From Bacillus amyloliquefaciens DSM 7 = ATCC 23350 (GTDB lineage: Bacteria > Bacillota > Bacilli > Bacillales > Bacillaceae), in the NCBI RefSeq assembly GCF_000196735.1, contig NC_014551.1, positions 3,653,001-3,717,000 on the forward strand: a DNA stretch of 64,000 nt. Direction: 5' to 3'. The translations under genes were made by a program, and so were the position numbers. The stretch's first letter is position 1. Every line of letters begins with the position of its first letter. The notes below the pieces were generated by a model. It was not told where the DNA came from. It saw nothing but the letters and a program-made list of their open reading frames with translations, and did no database searches. This document shows positions 30,303-38,145 of this stretch, piece after piece.

Positions 30303-30986
30303 TTATTGCGGCAGATCGGGGATGCACCAGTCAATCGGCTGCTCCCCCATTTTTTCAAGGGCGGCGTTTGTACGGGAAAACGGTCTGCTCCCGAAAAAGC
30401 CGTTCCTTGCCGAAAACGGGCTCGGGTGAGTCGATTCAATAATAACGTGTTTCGATGTGTCAATACGCTCTTTTTTCATCTGTGCGTGACGTCCCCACAG
30501 GATAAAGACAATCGGCTTTTCTCTTTCATTCACCACATCAATGATGCGGTCAGTGAGCCGCTCCCATCCCTTGCCTTTGTGGGAATTAGCCTGGCCGCGG
30601 CGAACCGTAAGCACTGTGTTTAACAGCAGCACTCCCTGCTTCGCCCAGCTGACGAGTGATCCGTGATTCGGTACGGAGCAGCCGATATCATCCTGAAGCT
30701 CTATGAAAATATTTTTCAATGACGGCGGCTGTCTGACGCCGGGCTGAACGGAAAAACTGAGCCCGTGCGCCTGTCCGGGACCGTGATACGGATCTTGTCC
30801 GAGAATGACCGCTTTTACATCCTCATAGGACGTATAATGCAAGGCATTAAAAATATCATGGCTGTCAGGATAAATCGTTTGGCTGCTGTATTCCTGTTTC
30901 AGCATCTCTCTCAGCTCTTGATAATACGGTTTGTCGAATTCATCTTTCAGCTGATTCCACCAGCTGTCTTTTAAAAGCTGTTTCAA
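30303..30986 (-). CDS. ung: Uracil-DNA glycosylase
   Basis: Family 1 UDG of 227 residues that removes uracil from DNA. Active-site motifs are present: [17 protein letters not shown] (water-activating Asp) and [11 protein letters not shown] (catalytic His loop), plus [10 protein letters not shown]. The TTG at 30986, behind AAGGGGGAC, gives the family length; the frame is open a further 19 codons without a ribosome site. Follows ywdF after 14 bases. Confidence 0.95.
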   Translation of the reverse strand: MKQLLKDSWWNQLKDEFDKPYYQELREMLKQEYSSQTIYPDSHDIFNALHYTSYEDVKAVILGQDPYHGPGQAHGLSFSVQPGVRQPPSLKNIFIELQDDIGCSVPNHGSLVSWAKQGVLLLNTVLTVRRGQANSHKGKGWERLTDRIIDVVNEREKPIVFILWGRHAQMKKERIDTSKHVIIESTHPSPFSARNGFFGSRPFSRTNAALEKMGEQPIDWCIPDLPQ

Positions 30987-31000
30987 ACTGTCCGTCCCCC

Positions 31001-31807
31001 TTATGAACTGTGCAGTCTCGAATAGACGGGCTTTCCGTCCCACACAATGTCAGTCGGCGCCTCCCGCCTCTTCATATCCGGCTCTTCAAGAAGAACCGCG
31101 AAGTTTTTCGTCGGGAGCTCCCCAAGCCCGTGCTTTTCGCTTAACCGGTCTAAGTACTGCTTCCGTTTGGCGCCGAGATCCGCGGACTGATTGCCGCCTC
31201 CCTCAAAAAACGCATAGATGACGCTCGCGCAAGGAACACGCTTCACACGGTGCTGTTTCGCAGCGCGTAAATAAAAATCCCAGTCCCAATAATTATGGAC
31301 ATCCGGATCAAAATATCCTAACGTGTCATGCAGAGAACGTCTGTACATGCTGCCTGACGGAACATACGTGGAAAACACCCGCATATCCTCATAATCGGCC
31401 GTATAGGCGAATGGCTTCCGTGATACCGGATATCTCGTGTTGTCCCGTTCTTCAAATGACACAATTTCCGCGTCAGCATGAACAAAGTCGGCATCAGCGA
31501 GCTCAGCCGCCATTCTTTCCAAATGGCCCGGCGTAATGAAATCATCATCATCGCACAGCATGATACAATCACCTGACGCTTGTTTCACACCGGCGTTTCG
31601 AGCTTCCACATGACCGGCATTCTGTTCTAAATCAATAATCTGAATCGGCAGATCGCTGTACAGCTGCTTCGCTTGCTCGACCGATTCCCCCGCATCATTT
31701 ACGATGATCACTTCATAAGGCTTTACGGTCTGCCTGGAAATTGACTCCAGCAGCTCACACAAAGCCGGAATCCGATTATACGTGACTATGACAATTGATA
31801 TATTCAT
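31001..31807 (-). CDS. ywdF: YwdF, family 2 glycosyltransferase
   Basis: GT2 enzyme of 268 residues: [20 protein letters not shown] at the N-terminus, [15 protein letters not shown] as the metal/nucleotide motif, [12 protein letters not shown] downstream. Acceptor and donor unknown. ATG with AAGGAG. Cotranscribed with ung. Confidence 0.85.
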   Translation of the reverse strand: MNISIVIVTYNRIPALCELLESISRQTVKPYEVIIVNDAGESVEQAKQLYSDLPIQIIDLEQNAGHVEARNAGVKQASGDCIMLCDDDDFITPGHLERMAAELADADFVHADAEIVSFEERDNTRYPVSRKPFAYTADYEDMRVFSTYVPSGSMYRRSLHDTLGYFDPDVHNYWDWDFYLRAAKQHRVKRVPCASVIYAFFEGGGNQSADLGAKRKQYLDRLSEKHGLGELPTKNFAVLLEEPDMKRREAPTDIVWDGKPVYSRLHSS

Positions 31808-31890
31808 GATCCGCTCCTTCTGCTTTTTCTCATGTTCTATTAAAACATAAAGCGGCTGAGAGATCAGGGGGGATTTTTTATTTCACCCGG

Positions 31891-32085
31891 TCAGACACAT
31901 ATCCAGGTCATGCCCGCCAGCAAAACCAGAATGATCAGAAGGTCTCCCCAAACCATGCATACCGCCTTGATATCAAATCTGCCCGCATCCATGACATTCC
32001 AAAGTTTTGACTGATAAACAGGCACCAACACCAGCGCATAACACGTGCACAAACAGATCAAGGCCGGCGGAACAAGCACTGTCAA
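31891..32085 (-). CDS. Small two-segment membrane protein
   Basis: 64 residues with two hydrophobic helices (residues 3-23 and about 42-64) joined by a polar stretch. TTG start with AGAGGA 5 bases upstream. It occupies the place where I remember ywdC-ywdD-ywdE in B. subtilis 168. Not recognised; it may be a real small gene or the remnant of a larger one. Confidence 0.45.
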   Translation of the reverse strand: MTVLVPPALICLCTCYALVLVPVYQSKLWNVMDAGRFDIKAVCMVWGDLLIILVLLAGMTWICV

Positions 32086-32168
32086 ATCATTCCTCTAAGC
32101 CTTCCGTATTGTGATCAGGAGAAAATCTAACTATAATGAGATATAAAACACTGATGGAGGCCATTGAT

Positions 32169-32981
32169 ATGTCAATGCACAAAGCACTTACTATAGCCGG
32201 TTCTGATTCCAGCGGCGGCGCGGGAATTCAGGCCGATTTAAAAACATTTCAAGAAAAAAACGTATACGGAATGACGGCTTTGACCGTTATCGTAGCGATG
32301 GACCCGGAAAACAGCTGGGATCATCAAGTGTTTCCGATCGATGCCGATACGATTCGCGCACAGCTTGCGACGATCGTTGACGGGATCGGCGTAGACGCCA
32401 TGAAAACGGGAATGCTCCCTACCGTGGAGATCATTGAGCTTGCGGCGAAAACGATTAAAGAAAAACAACTGAAAAATGTCGTGATCGACCCGGTCATGGT
32501 CTGCAAAGGAGCGAACGAAGTGCTGTATCCGGAGCATGCCGAAGCGCTGCGCACCCAATTGGCCCCGCTGGCAACCGTCATCACCCCAAACCTGTTTGAA
32601 GCAAGCCAGCTGAGCGGTATGGATGAATTAAAAACGGTGGAAGACATGATAGAAGCGGCCAAGAAAATTCACGAACTCGGCGCGAAATATGTATTAATTA
32701 CAGGCGGAGGCAAACTCAAACACGAAAAAGCGGTTGACGTGCTGTATGACGGGAAAACCGCGGAAGTATTAGAAAGCGAAATGATTGATACGCCTTACAC
32801 ACACGGAGCCGGATGCACATTCTCCGCAGCCGTTACTGCGGAACTGGCCAAAGGCGCTGAAGTGAAAGAAGCCATCTATGCGGCAAAAGAATTTATCACC
32901 GCCGCGATCAAAGAATCCTTTCCGCTGAACCAATACATCGGACCGACTAAACATTCGGCGATGCGTCTTAGCGGAAAATAA
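32169..32981 (+). CDS. pdxK: Pyridoxine/pyridoxal kinase of the ThiD family
   Basis: Ribokinase-fold kinase of 270 residues. TIAGSDSSGGAGIQADLK opens the substrate site and DTPYTHGAGCTFSAAV holds the anion hole and catalytic Asp/Cys region. In B. subtilis this protein phosphorylates pyridoxal/pyridoxine and hydroxymethylpyrimidine, so vitamin B6 salvage is the likely role. ATG with GGAGG 8 bases upstream. Confidence 0.92.
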   Translation: MSMHKALTIAGSDSSGGAGIQADLKTFQEKNVYGMTALTVIVAMDPENSWDHQVFPIDADTIRAQLATIVDGIGVDAMKTGMLPTVEIIELAAKTIKEKQLKNVVIDPVMVCKGANEVLYPEHAEALRTQLAPLATVITPNLFEASQLSGMDELKTVEDMIEAAKKIHELGAKYVLITGGGKLKHEKAVDVLYDGKTAEVLESEMIDTPYTHGAGCTFSAAVTAELAKGAEVKEAIYAAKEFITAAIKESFPLNQYIGPTKHSAMRLSGK

Positions 32982-32983
32982 AA

Positions 32984-33018
32984 TAAATATCCCCCTCATC
33001 GCCTGAGGGGGATTATTT
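32984..33018. terminator. Bidirectional terminator between pdxK and ywdA
   Basis: ATCCCCCTCA / TGAGGGGGAT with a 5-base loop and AT-rich flanks; it overlaps the ywdA stop codon. Confidence 0.85.
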
Positions 33019-33252
33019 CATTTTTTTCGCGGATGACCGTAAAAACATTTCAATCGATTGCACAAAGAGCGCATATTCCTTCATCTGTTCATATGTATGG
33101 CTAAGCCGATCACTCCATTCGTTGTGCGGCTCGGCTCTCTTGAGCATGCGTTTCAGCTGAAGCAATACTTCTTTATATTCTTCCCGCTTATCTTCCACTT
33201 GCTCTGCGGCTTTGACAAGTAAACATTTCGGCGTCATCTTCTGATTCTTCAA
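33013..33252 (-). CDS. ywdA: YwdA, small conserved protein downstream of sacA
   Basis: 79 residues, charged and largely helical (EQVEDKREEYKEVLLQLKRML), with no membrane segment. Function unknown. The TTG start is 14 bases from AAAGGAG, longer than usual, so an ATG five codons later is possible. In B. subtilis it ends the sacPA transcript. Confidence 0.7.
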   Translation of the reverse strand: MKNQKMTPKCLLVKAAEQVEDKREEYKEVLLQLKRMLKRAEPHNEWSDRLSHTYEQMKEYALFVQSIEMFLRSSAKKMK

Positions 33253-33352
33253 AACTGAGAAAACAACTCCTTTTATTCCTGAGAATAGTAGTCTTTTGTT
33301 TGAAGAATAGCACAGATGGCATAGGTTTCACATAAGAAAAAAGGACGATTTT

Positions 33353-34792
33353 CTACAAAAGTGTCCAAATTGAGGCATTTATTTCCGTGCTCCCTGTCGA
33401 TGTAACCGTTACCTCATCATTTCCCGGGAAAGGAAAATATCTGGCGCTGAATACCTCTTCTCCATCATTCAAAAACAATTCGATGGAGGATGCATCCAGA
33501 AATAGCTGCACGGAATGCACCTCACTTATGGCGCAGCTTCTCGTTTCTTTTTCCTCTCCGCTAAAAGCGGTGCGCTCCAGCACGGCGAGTCCCTTTTCCT
33601 GATGAAATATAAACCGGGCCGCGCCCCGAATAGAGATTTCAAAACCAGATTTATAAGTGATGTCATCCAGCAGCACTTCAGCCCGGGACGCATCTTTCAC
33701 CGGAAGGGCTGCAGACGAGCATTCCAATTGGAGACGGCGCTTTTGTTCATCCGTACGGCGCGATTTCATTTCCGGGAGCGGACGCTGTATGATTCTGCCG
33801 TTTGACAGTGACAGCTGTCTCGGCATCGTCAAACAGTGAACCCAATGATACGCATGTGTCGGATGTTTGTCCTCCTCCTGATCAGGGACGCCCATCCACG
33901 CGAACAGAATCCTCCGCCCCTTATCATCTTCCAGCGTCTGAGCCGCGTAAAAATCAAACCCTCTGTCAAGCTCCGTGAATTCACCATGCTTAAACTCAAG
34001 CGGCTCTATATCCAGCCTGCCGAGGAAATAGCCCGCCTGGTGGCTGTTATGATATTTCATCCCGTCGGCGTCAAGCCCCTGCGGACATACGAGCAGCACG
34101 TCGGTTCCGTCAAGAGAAAACAAGTCCGGGCATTCCCACATATAGCCGAATGACCCGAGACCGCCGGAATCTGCCCCCGCAATCGCACCGACAAATGTCC
34201 AATCCGTTACATTCTCTGATGTGAATAACACAGCGCTCCCGGTGAGCTTTTCTGTCTGCGCCCCGAGCACCATGTAATACGTCCCGTCTTTCTTCCAAAC
34301 CTTCGGATCACGGAAATGAGCGGTATAGCCTGCCGGGAGACGCGCGACGACTCCTTTTTTTTCAAATACTTTCCCATCTTCGGATACGGCGAGGCATTGA
34401 TACGTTTCCCGATTGCCTTCTTCGTCACGGACATTGCCTGTGTATATCAGGCAGAGCCGGCCGTCTTTTTCGATGGCGCTTCCGGAATAACAGCCGTTTT
34501 TGTCATACCATTCCCCCGGCGCAAGCGCGATTTCTTCCTCTTTCCAATCAACAAAATCCTTCGTCGTCACGTGAGCCCAAAATTTCGCGCCATGTCCCGT
34601 ATGAAATGGCTGCCATTGAAAAAACAAATGATATACACCGTTCCATTGGATCACGCCGTTCGGATCATTTAAAAGCCCGACCGGCGGCATAATATGATAG
34701 TTCTGACGATACGGATCTGATGCAGCGGTTTCCCCCCGCTTCTTTTTCGCTTCCTCAGCCTGCAGCCGCAGCTCTTGATCAAGTGTACTCAT
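33353..34792 (-). CDS. sacA: SacA, sucrose-6-phosphate hydrolase (GH32)
   Basis: GH32 invertase of 479 residues that splits sucrose-6-phosphate into glucose-6-phosphate and fructose. Catalytic motifs: LLNDPNG (nucleophile Asp), HFRDPKVW and MWECPD (acid/base Glu). A beta-sandwich domain fills the C-terminal third. Its ATG overlaps the sacP stop (ATGA), so uptake and hydrolysis are coupled. Confidence 0.95.
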   Translation of the reverse strand: MSTLDQELRLQAEEAKKKRGETAASDPYRQNYHIMPPVGLLNDPNGVIQWNGVYHLFFQWQPFHTGHGAKFWAHVTTKDFVDWKEEEIALAPGEWYDKNGCYSGSAIEKDGRLCLIYTGNVRDEEGNRETYQCLAVSEDGKVFEKKGVVARLPAGYTAHFRDPKVWKKDGTYYMVLGAQTEKLTGSAVLFTSENVTDWTFVGAIAGADSGGLGSFGYMWECPDLFSLDGTDVLLVCPQGLDADGMKYHNSHQAGYFLGRLDIEPLEFKHGEFTELDRGFDFYAAQTLEDDKGRRILFAWMGVPDQEEDKHPTHAYHWVHCLTMPRQLSLSNGRIIQRPLPEMKSRRTDEQKRRLQLECSSAALPVKDASRAEVLLDDITYKSGFEISIRGAARFIFHQEKGLAVLERTAFSGEEKETRSCAISEVHSVQLFLDASSIELFLNDGEEVFSARYFPFPGNDEVTVTSTGSTEINASIWTLL

Positions 34793-36171
34793 TTGGCGGC
34801 CTCCTTTTCTTTAGCTCCCATAATGTAAGCGGCAATAAACGCCGACACAGAGGCGATGCCCATTCCGATCAGATAGTTTATGAGATTTCCTAAACCGAGC
34901 GGAGCCGTGATGGCAATCATCGGAATTCCGGTCAGTCCGTAGGCATTGGCGGCGACACCGGTCACCACGACATAGGCGCCCCCCAGCGCTCCGCCGATCA
35001 TTCCCGCGATAAACGGCTTGCGGTATCTGAGGTTCACACCGAAAATAACAGGTTCTGTTACGCCGAGAAAAGCGGAAAACGCGGCAGGCAGAGCGATTTC
35101 TTTCATTTTCGCTTTTTTCGTCAGGAAAAATACAGCCAGTCCCGCCGCGCCCTGAGCGACATTCGCCATCGACCAGATAGGAAGGATATAGTTTCTGCCC
35201 AAATCAGCGATGAGGCCGGCCTCAATCGCATGAAAGCTGTGATGCACACCGGTAAGCACAATAAGCGGGTAAAGCCCTCCGAAAAGAAGTCCGGCAGCAA
35301 TGCCCGCGTGATCATACACATATGTCAGCGAGACGGTAATGCCTGATCCGATCGCTCTGCCAAGCGGACCGATTGCGACAAAGGTAATAAATCCGGTCAC
35401 AATCACCGTGACAAACGGCGTGACCAATAAATCGAATGCGTGAGGCACAATTTTTCTCGTGCCTTTTTCCACCCTGCTCATAATGTAAACGGCCAACAGT
35501 ACGGGGATGACCGTCCCTTGGTAGCCGAGAAGCGCAATGTTGAAGCCGAAGAGTTCCATAAAATCAGGCGATGCATCCGCAAGCCCCCACGGATTCAAAA
35601 GCGCCGGATGGATCATAATTCCCCCGAGCACCGCACCGAGATATGCATTTCCGCCAAATTCCTTCGCCGCGCTGAATCCGATGAATACGGGCAGGAAGAT
35701 AAAAGCCGCGCTTGAAAACATGTCGAGAAGCCGAAACAGCGATGATTGTTCAGACACCCAGTGAAAGGCCTTCATCATGCCGAGCAATCCCATTAAAAGG
35801 CCGCTTGCTACGATAGCCGGAATGATGGGAACGAATATGTTAGACAGTGTTTTCGCAAATCTTGCTGCCGGGTTCAGCTTTTTTTTCGCTGCGTCCTGAT
35901 GTGTCTCACGATCCTCCCGCCCCAGATCGGCTTCTTTTGAAAACGCGTCATACACTTTATTCACGAGGCCGGTACCGAATATAATCTGGTATTGTCCCGA
36001 GCTGCTGAAAGCCCCTTTTACTCCTTCTATTTCTTCAATGCCGGCCTGGCTGATCTTCTGCTCATCTTGAATGACGAGCCTGAGCCTGGTCGCGCAATGT
36101 GTCGCACTGATGATGTTTGATTTCCCTCCGATATGTTTGACAAGCTCTTTTGCAATTTCTTGATAATCCAT
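34789..36171 (-). CDS. sacP: SacP, sucrose-specific PTS enzyme IIBC
   Basis: 460 residues. The EIIB domain (1-85) has the phosphorylatable Cys in ATHCATRLRLV near residue 26; the EIIC domain follows with about ten membrane segments and TGVHHSFHAIEAGL. There is no IIA domain, as in the family, so it borrows IIA-Glc. It imports sucrose as sucrose-6-phosphate. Expression is gated by SacT at the leader terminator. Confidence 0.95.
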   Translation of the reverse strand: MDYQEIAKELVKHIGGKSNIISATHCATRLRLVIQDEQKISQAGIEEIEGVKGAFSSSGQYQIIFGTGLVNKVYDAFSKEADLGREDRETHQDAAKKKLNPAARFAKTLSNIFVPIIPAIVASGLLMGLLGMMKAFHWVSEQSSLFRLLDMFSSAAFIFLPVFIGFSAAKEFGGNAYLGAVLGGIMIHPALLNPWGLADASPDFMELFGFNIALLGYQGTVIPVLLAVYIMSRVEKGTRKIVPHAFDLLVTPFVTVIVTGFITFVAIGPLGRAIGSGITVSLTYVYDHAGIAAGLLFGGLYPLIVLTGVHHSFHAIEAGLIADLGRNYILPIWSMANVAQGAAGLAVFFLTKKAKMKEIALPAAFSAFLGVTEPVIFGVNLRYRKPFIAGMIGGALGGAYVVVTGVAANAYGLTGIPMIAITAPLGLGNLINYLIGMGIASVSAFIAAYIMGAKEKEAAK

Positions 36172-36194
36172 TATGTATCCCCCTTTCTAAAATC

Positions 36195-36290
36195 AAAAAA
36201 GACCTAAAATTCGCCAACGAAAAAGGACAACATGATCCCTTTTTCATGTACGCAAATTTTAGGTCTTGCCTGCATAACCAGTCACAATCC
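36195..36290 (-). promoter_or_regulatory. sacPA leader: RAT antiterminator site overlapping a terminator
   Basis: The minus strand shows a RAT-type sequence at 36290-36262: GGATTGTGACTG, then GGTTAT, then GCAGGCAAGACC. Its 3' end overlaps the first arm of a terminator with 11-base arms AATTTTAGGTC / GACCTAAAATT (36252-36265, 36201-36211) and a six-T tail. SacT binding to the RAT hairpin prevents termination when sucrose is present. Confidence 0.92.
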
Positions 36291-36308
36291 CGCCGGATTC
36301 AGTTTTTT

Positions 36309-36348
36309 GATGCGCTTTCATTTTATTTCATGACAGCGCTTTCGTCAA
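36309..36348 (-). promoter_or_regulatory. Sigma-A promoter of sacPA with cre-like sequences
   Basis: TTGACG (36348-36343), 17-base spacer, TAAAAT (36325-36320). The dyad TGACAGCGCTTTCGTCA (36331-36347) covers the -35 region and a second half-matching element covers the start; both resemble cre sites with two mismatches, which would fit CcpA repression of sucrose use. Confidence 0.7.
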
Positions 36349-36388
36349 TATGTTATCAAAAAAAAGTCTGTTTCTCCAAACAGACGCG

Positions 36389-37219
36389 TTATTCCGGGTT
36401 TTTTTGCAGACGCTGGACATGCAGCGTAATATAGCCGGCCTCGGATTCCGGCAGTTCCAAATCATATTCATTTTTTAAAAACGCCGCCAGTTCAAGCGCA
36501 CACCGATAAGCAAACGGATACTTTTTTTGGATGAAATAAAGCATCTCCTCGTCCATGGAATGGAGGGCTTCATTTGAGTCCAACCGGCTGACCGCATACC
36601 GCAAGTGCGTGACGAGGCGCTGATATGAAATACTGTCTTCATCCACCTTCTGTTCAAAAAAGGATTCGATCTTTTCGATCATTTCTTTGATCATGGTTGT
36701 ATGCTTCATCGCCGAATACATGCTTTTGGCATCCGCCTTGGCAGTGTGGATATGAAGCGCGATATACCCCGCCTCATCATCAGGCAATGATATACCGAGG
36801 GTCTGTTTCACATGTTCGACCGCCCAAAGGCCGATCTCATATTCTTTTTTATAGAGCGCCTTAATTTCATGAAGCAATCGGTTATGCACATGAAGGCCGT
36901 TTTGAATCCTTTCGATCGCAAAGGATAAATGGTCCGCCAGCGCAATATGAATATGATCGCTCAAAGGTGCCGCAAGCTCTCCCTCCGCATGGCTGATGAT
37001 ATCTTCAGCCGCTTCTATATGCTCTTCGGGAAGCGTTTCTAACACTTGTTTGAACTTTTCATTTTCGTCGTGCACGACAAATATTTTTTCAATTTTATGT
37101 TTTTGAATCAAATCATTCTTTCTCTTTTGAAAAGCGATTCCGGGACCCATTACGATCTTTTCCCGTCCGTCTTCTTTTATTAACGCCGCATTGTTATTTA
37201 ATACTTTGTCTATTCTCAA
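36389..37219 (-). CDS. sacT: SacT, BglG-family transcription antiterminator
   Basis: 276 residues: an RNA-binding CAT domain (1-56, [19 protein letters not shown]), then two PRD domains with paired phosphorylatable histidines ([14 protein letters not shown] in PRD1, [13 protein letters not shown]2 ends [10 protein letters not shown]). PTS phosphorylation of the histidines switches RNA binding. TTG start with GGGAG. Its target RAT lies directly downstream in the sacPA leader. Follows ywcI after 23 bases. Confidence 0.94.
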   Translation of the reverse strand: MRIDKVLNNNAALIKEDGREKIVMGPGIAFQKRKNDLIQKHKIEKIFVVHDENEKFKQVLETLPEEHIEAAEDIISHAEGELAAPLSDHIHIALADHLSFAIERIQNGLHVHNRLLHEIKALYKKEYEIGLWAVEHVKQTLGISLPDDEAGYIALHIHTAKADAKSMYSAMKHTTMIKEMIEKIESFFEQKVDEDSISYQRLVTHLRYAVSRLDSNEALHSMDEEMLYFIQKKYPFAYRCALELAAFLKNEYDLELPESEAGYITLHVQRLQKNPE

Positions 37220-37242
37220 GAGGTTCGCTCCCGTTCATATGT

Positions 37243-37557
37243 TTAGTGGGATTGTACCCTCTTTTTCATATGATGTAAAGATACCGGACCAGCCCGCTCC
37301 CGTTTCGGCAATTCTTTGCGGACAGGTATCCATCGATTTTTATCCAGCCTGCCGCAGGCCGATTTCGTTTCATCGGTCAGATCCGCCGATCGTACCCGGC
37401 TCACAAACGAAAACGCCTCAGCCGTCAGCTTCGCTTTCTTATGATAGACAACTTGGTTTCCGTACACGGCGGCTAATTGAAATCTTCCGTCACCCGGCGC
37501 CATCCAGTTCATCAGAAAGACCATCCACACCCGTAAAGATACTAGCACACGTTTCAT
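37243..37557 (-). CDS. ywcI: YwcI, small conserved protein
   Basis: 104 residues with a hydrophobic N-terminus (LVSLRVWMVFLMNWM), then a basic, soluble region. Function unknown. ATG with GGAGGG. In B. subtilis it sits between sacT and vpr exactly as here, and the spacing suggests it is transcribed with sacT. Confidence 0.75.
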   Translation of the reverse strand: MKRVLVSLRVWMVFLMNWMAPGDGRFQLAAVYGNQVVYHKKAKLTAEAFSFVSRVRSADLTDETKSACGRLDKNRWIPVRKELPKRERAGPVSLHHMKKRVQSH

Positions 37558-37808
37558 TGCAAATCATCCCTCCGCTTCTTTTTGACAGACAGCTTGTTCG
37601 CAGGCCTGTTTTCTCTCCGCTTTAACGGAAAAGGCGGCCGATCCTTCTCCGCTAAAAACTAGCGGGTCTAGCAACCCTATGACTCTATGATAGACGCGGC
37701 CGGACGAATTGTTTGTCACAATATGAGTGAAAAAACAAACTAGTTTTAAGAAGTTTTGTTGAAAGCTGATGGAAATGACCTGAAAAATGGAGAAGCGGTT
37801 AAAAAAAG
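37558..37808. other. Intergenic DNA upstream of ywcI
   Basis: About 250 bases between ywcI and the DnaA-box cluster. I see no gene and no confident promoter. Confidence 0.5.
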
Positions 37809-38145
37809 TTATGCACATCTTATCCCTTGGTTAAGCACAGCTTAAACACAGGACATATCCACATATCCACAAAACAAATCTATATTTTGTATAGGAACAT
37901 TCGTTCCCAACAATATATATACACAGATTTATTCACTTATACACATGATTCTGTGTATAACTTTCTCCTTATTCACAGATCAATTTCCATAAATGAGTCC
38001 TATGTCACAAGGAATATTTTGAATTTTCGAGAAATATATACTAGATTTCTAATTTTAGATAAAGAAAAAGGGGGAAACACGATTGAAAAAAGGAATCATC
38101 CGTTATCTGCTTCCGGCTTTTGTCTTATCCTTTACCTTATCCACA
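37809..38145. other. DnaA-box cluster between ywcI and vpr
   Basis: A perfect DnaA box TTATCCACA lies at 38137-38145 inside the vpr signal-peptide region. One-mismatch boxes: TTATGCACA 37809, ATATCCACA 37855 and 37863 (tandem), TTATACACA 37937 and, inverted, 37960-37952, TTATTCACA 37969. Two-mismatch boxes at 37831, 37842, 37917 and 37929. Such density is far above chance even in AT-rich DNA. Established: ywcI-vpr is one of the DnaA-binding clusters found outside oriC in B. subtilis, where they titrate DnaA. Confidence 0.85.
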
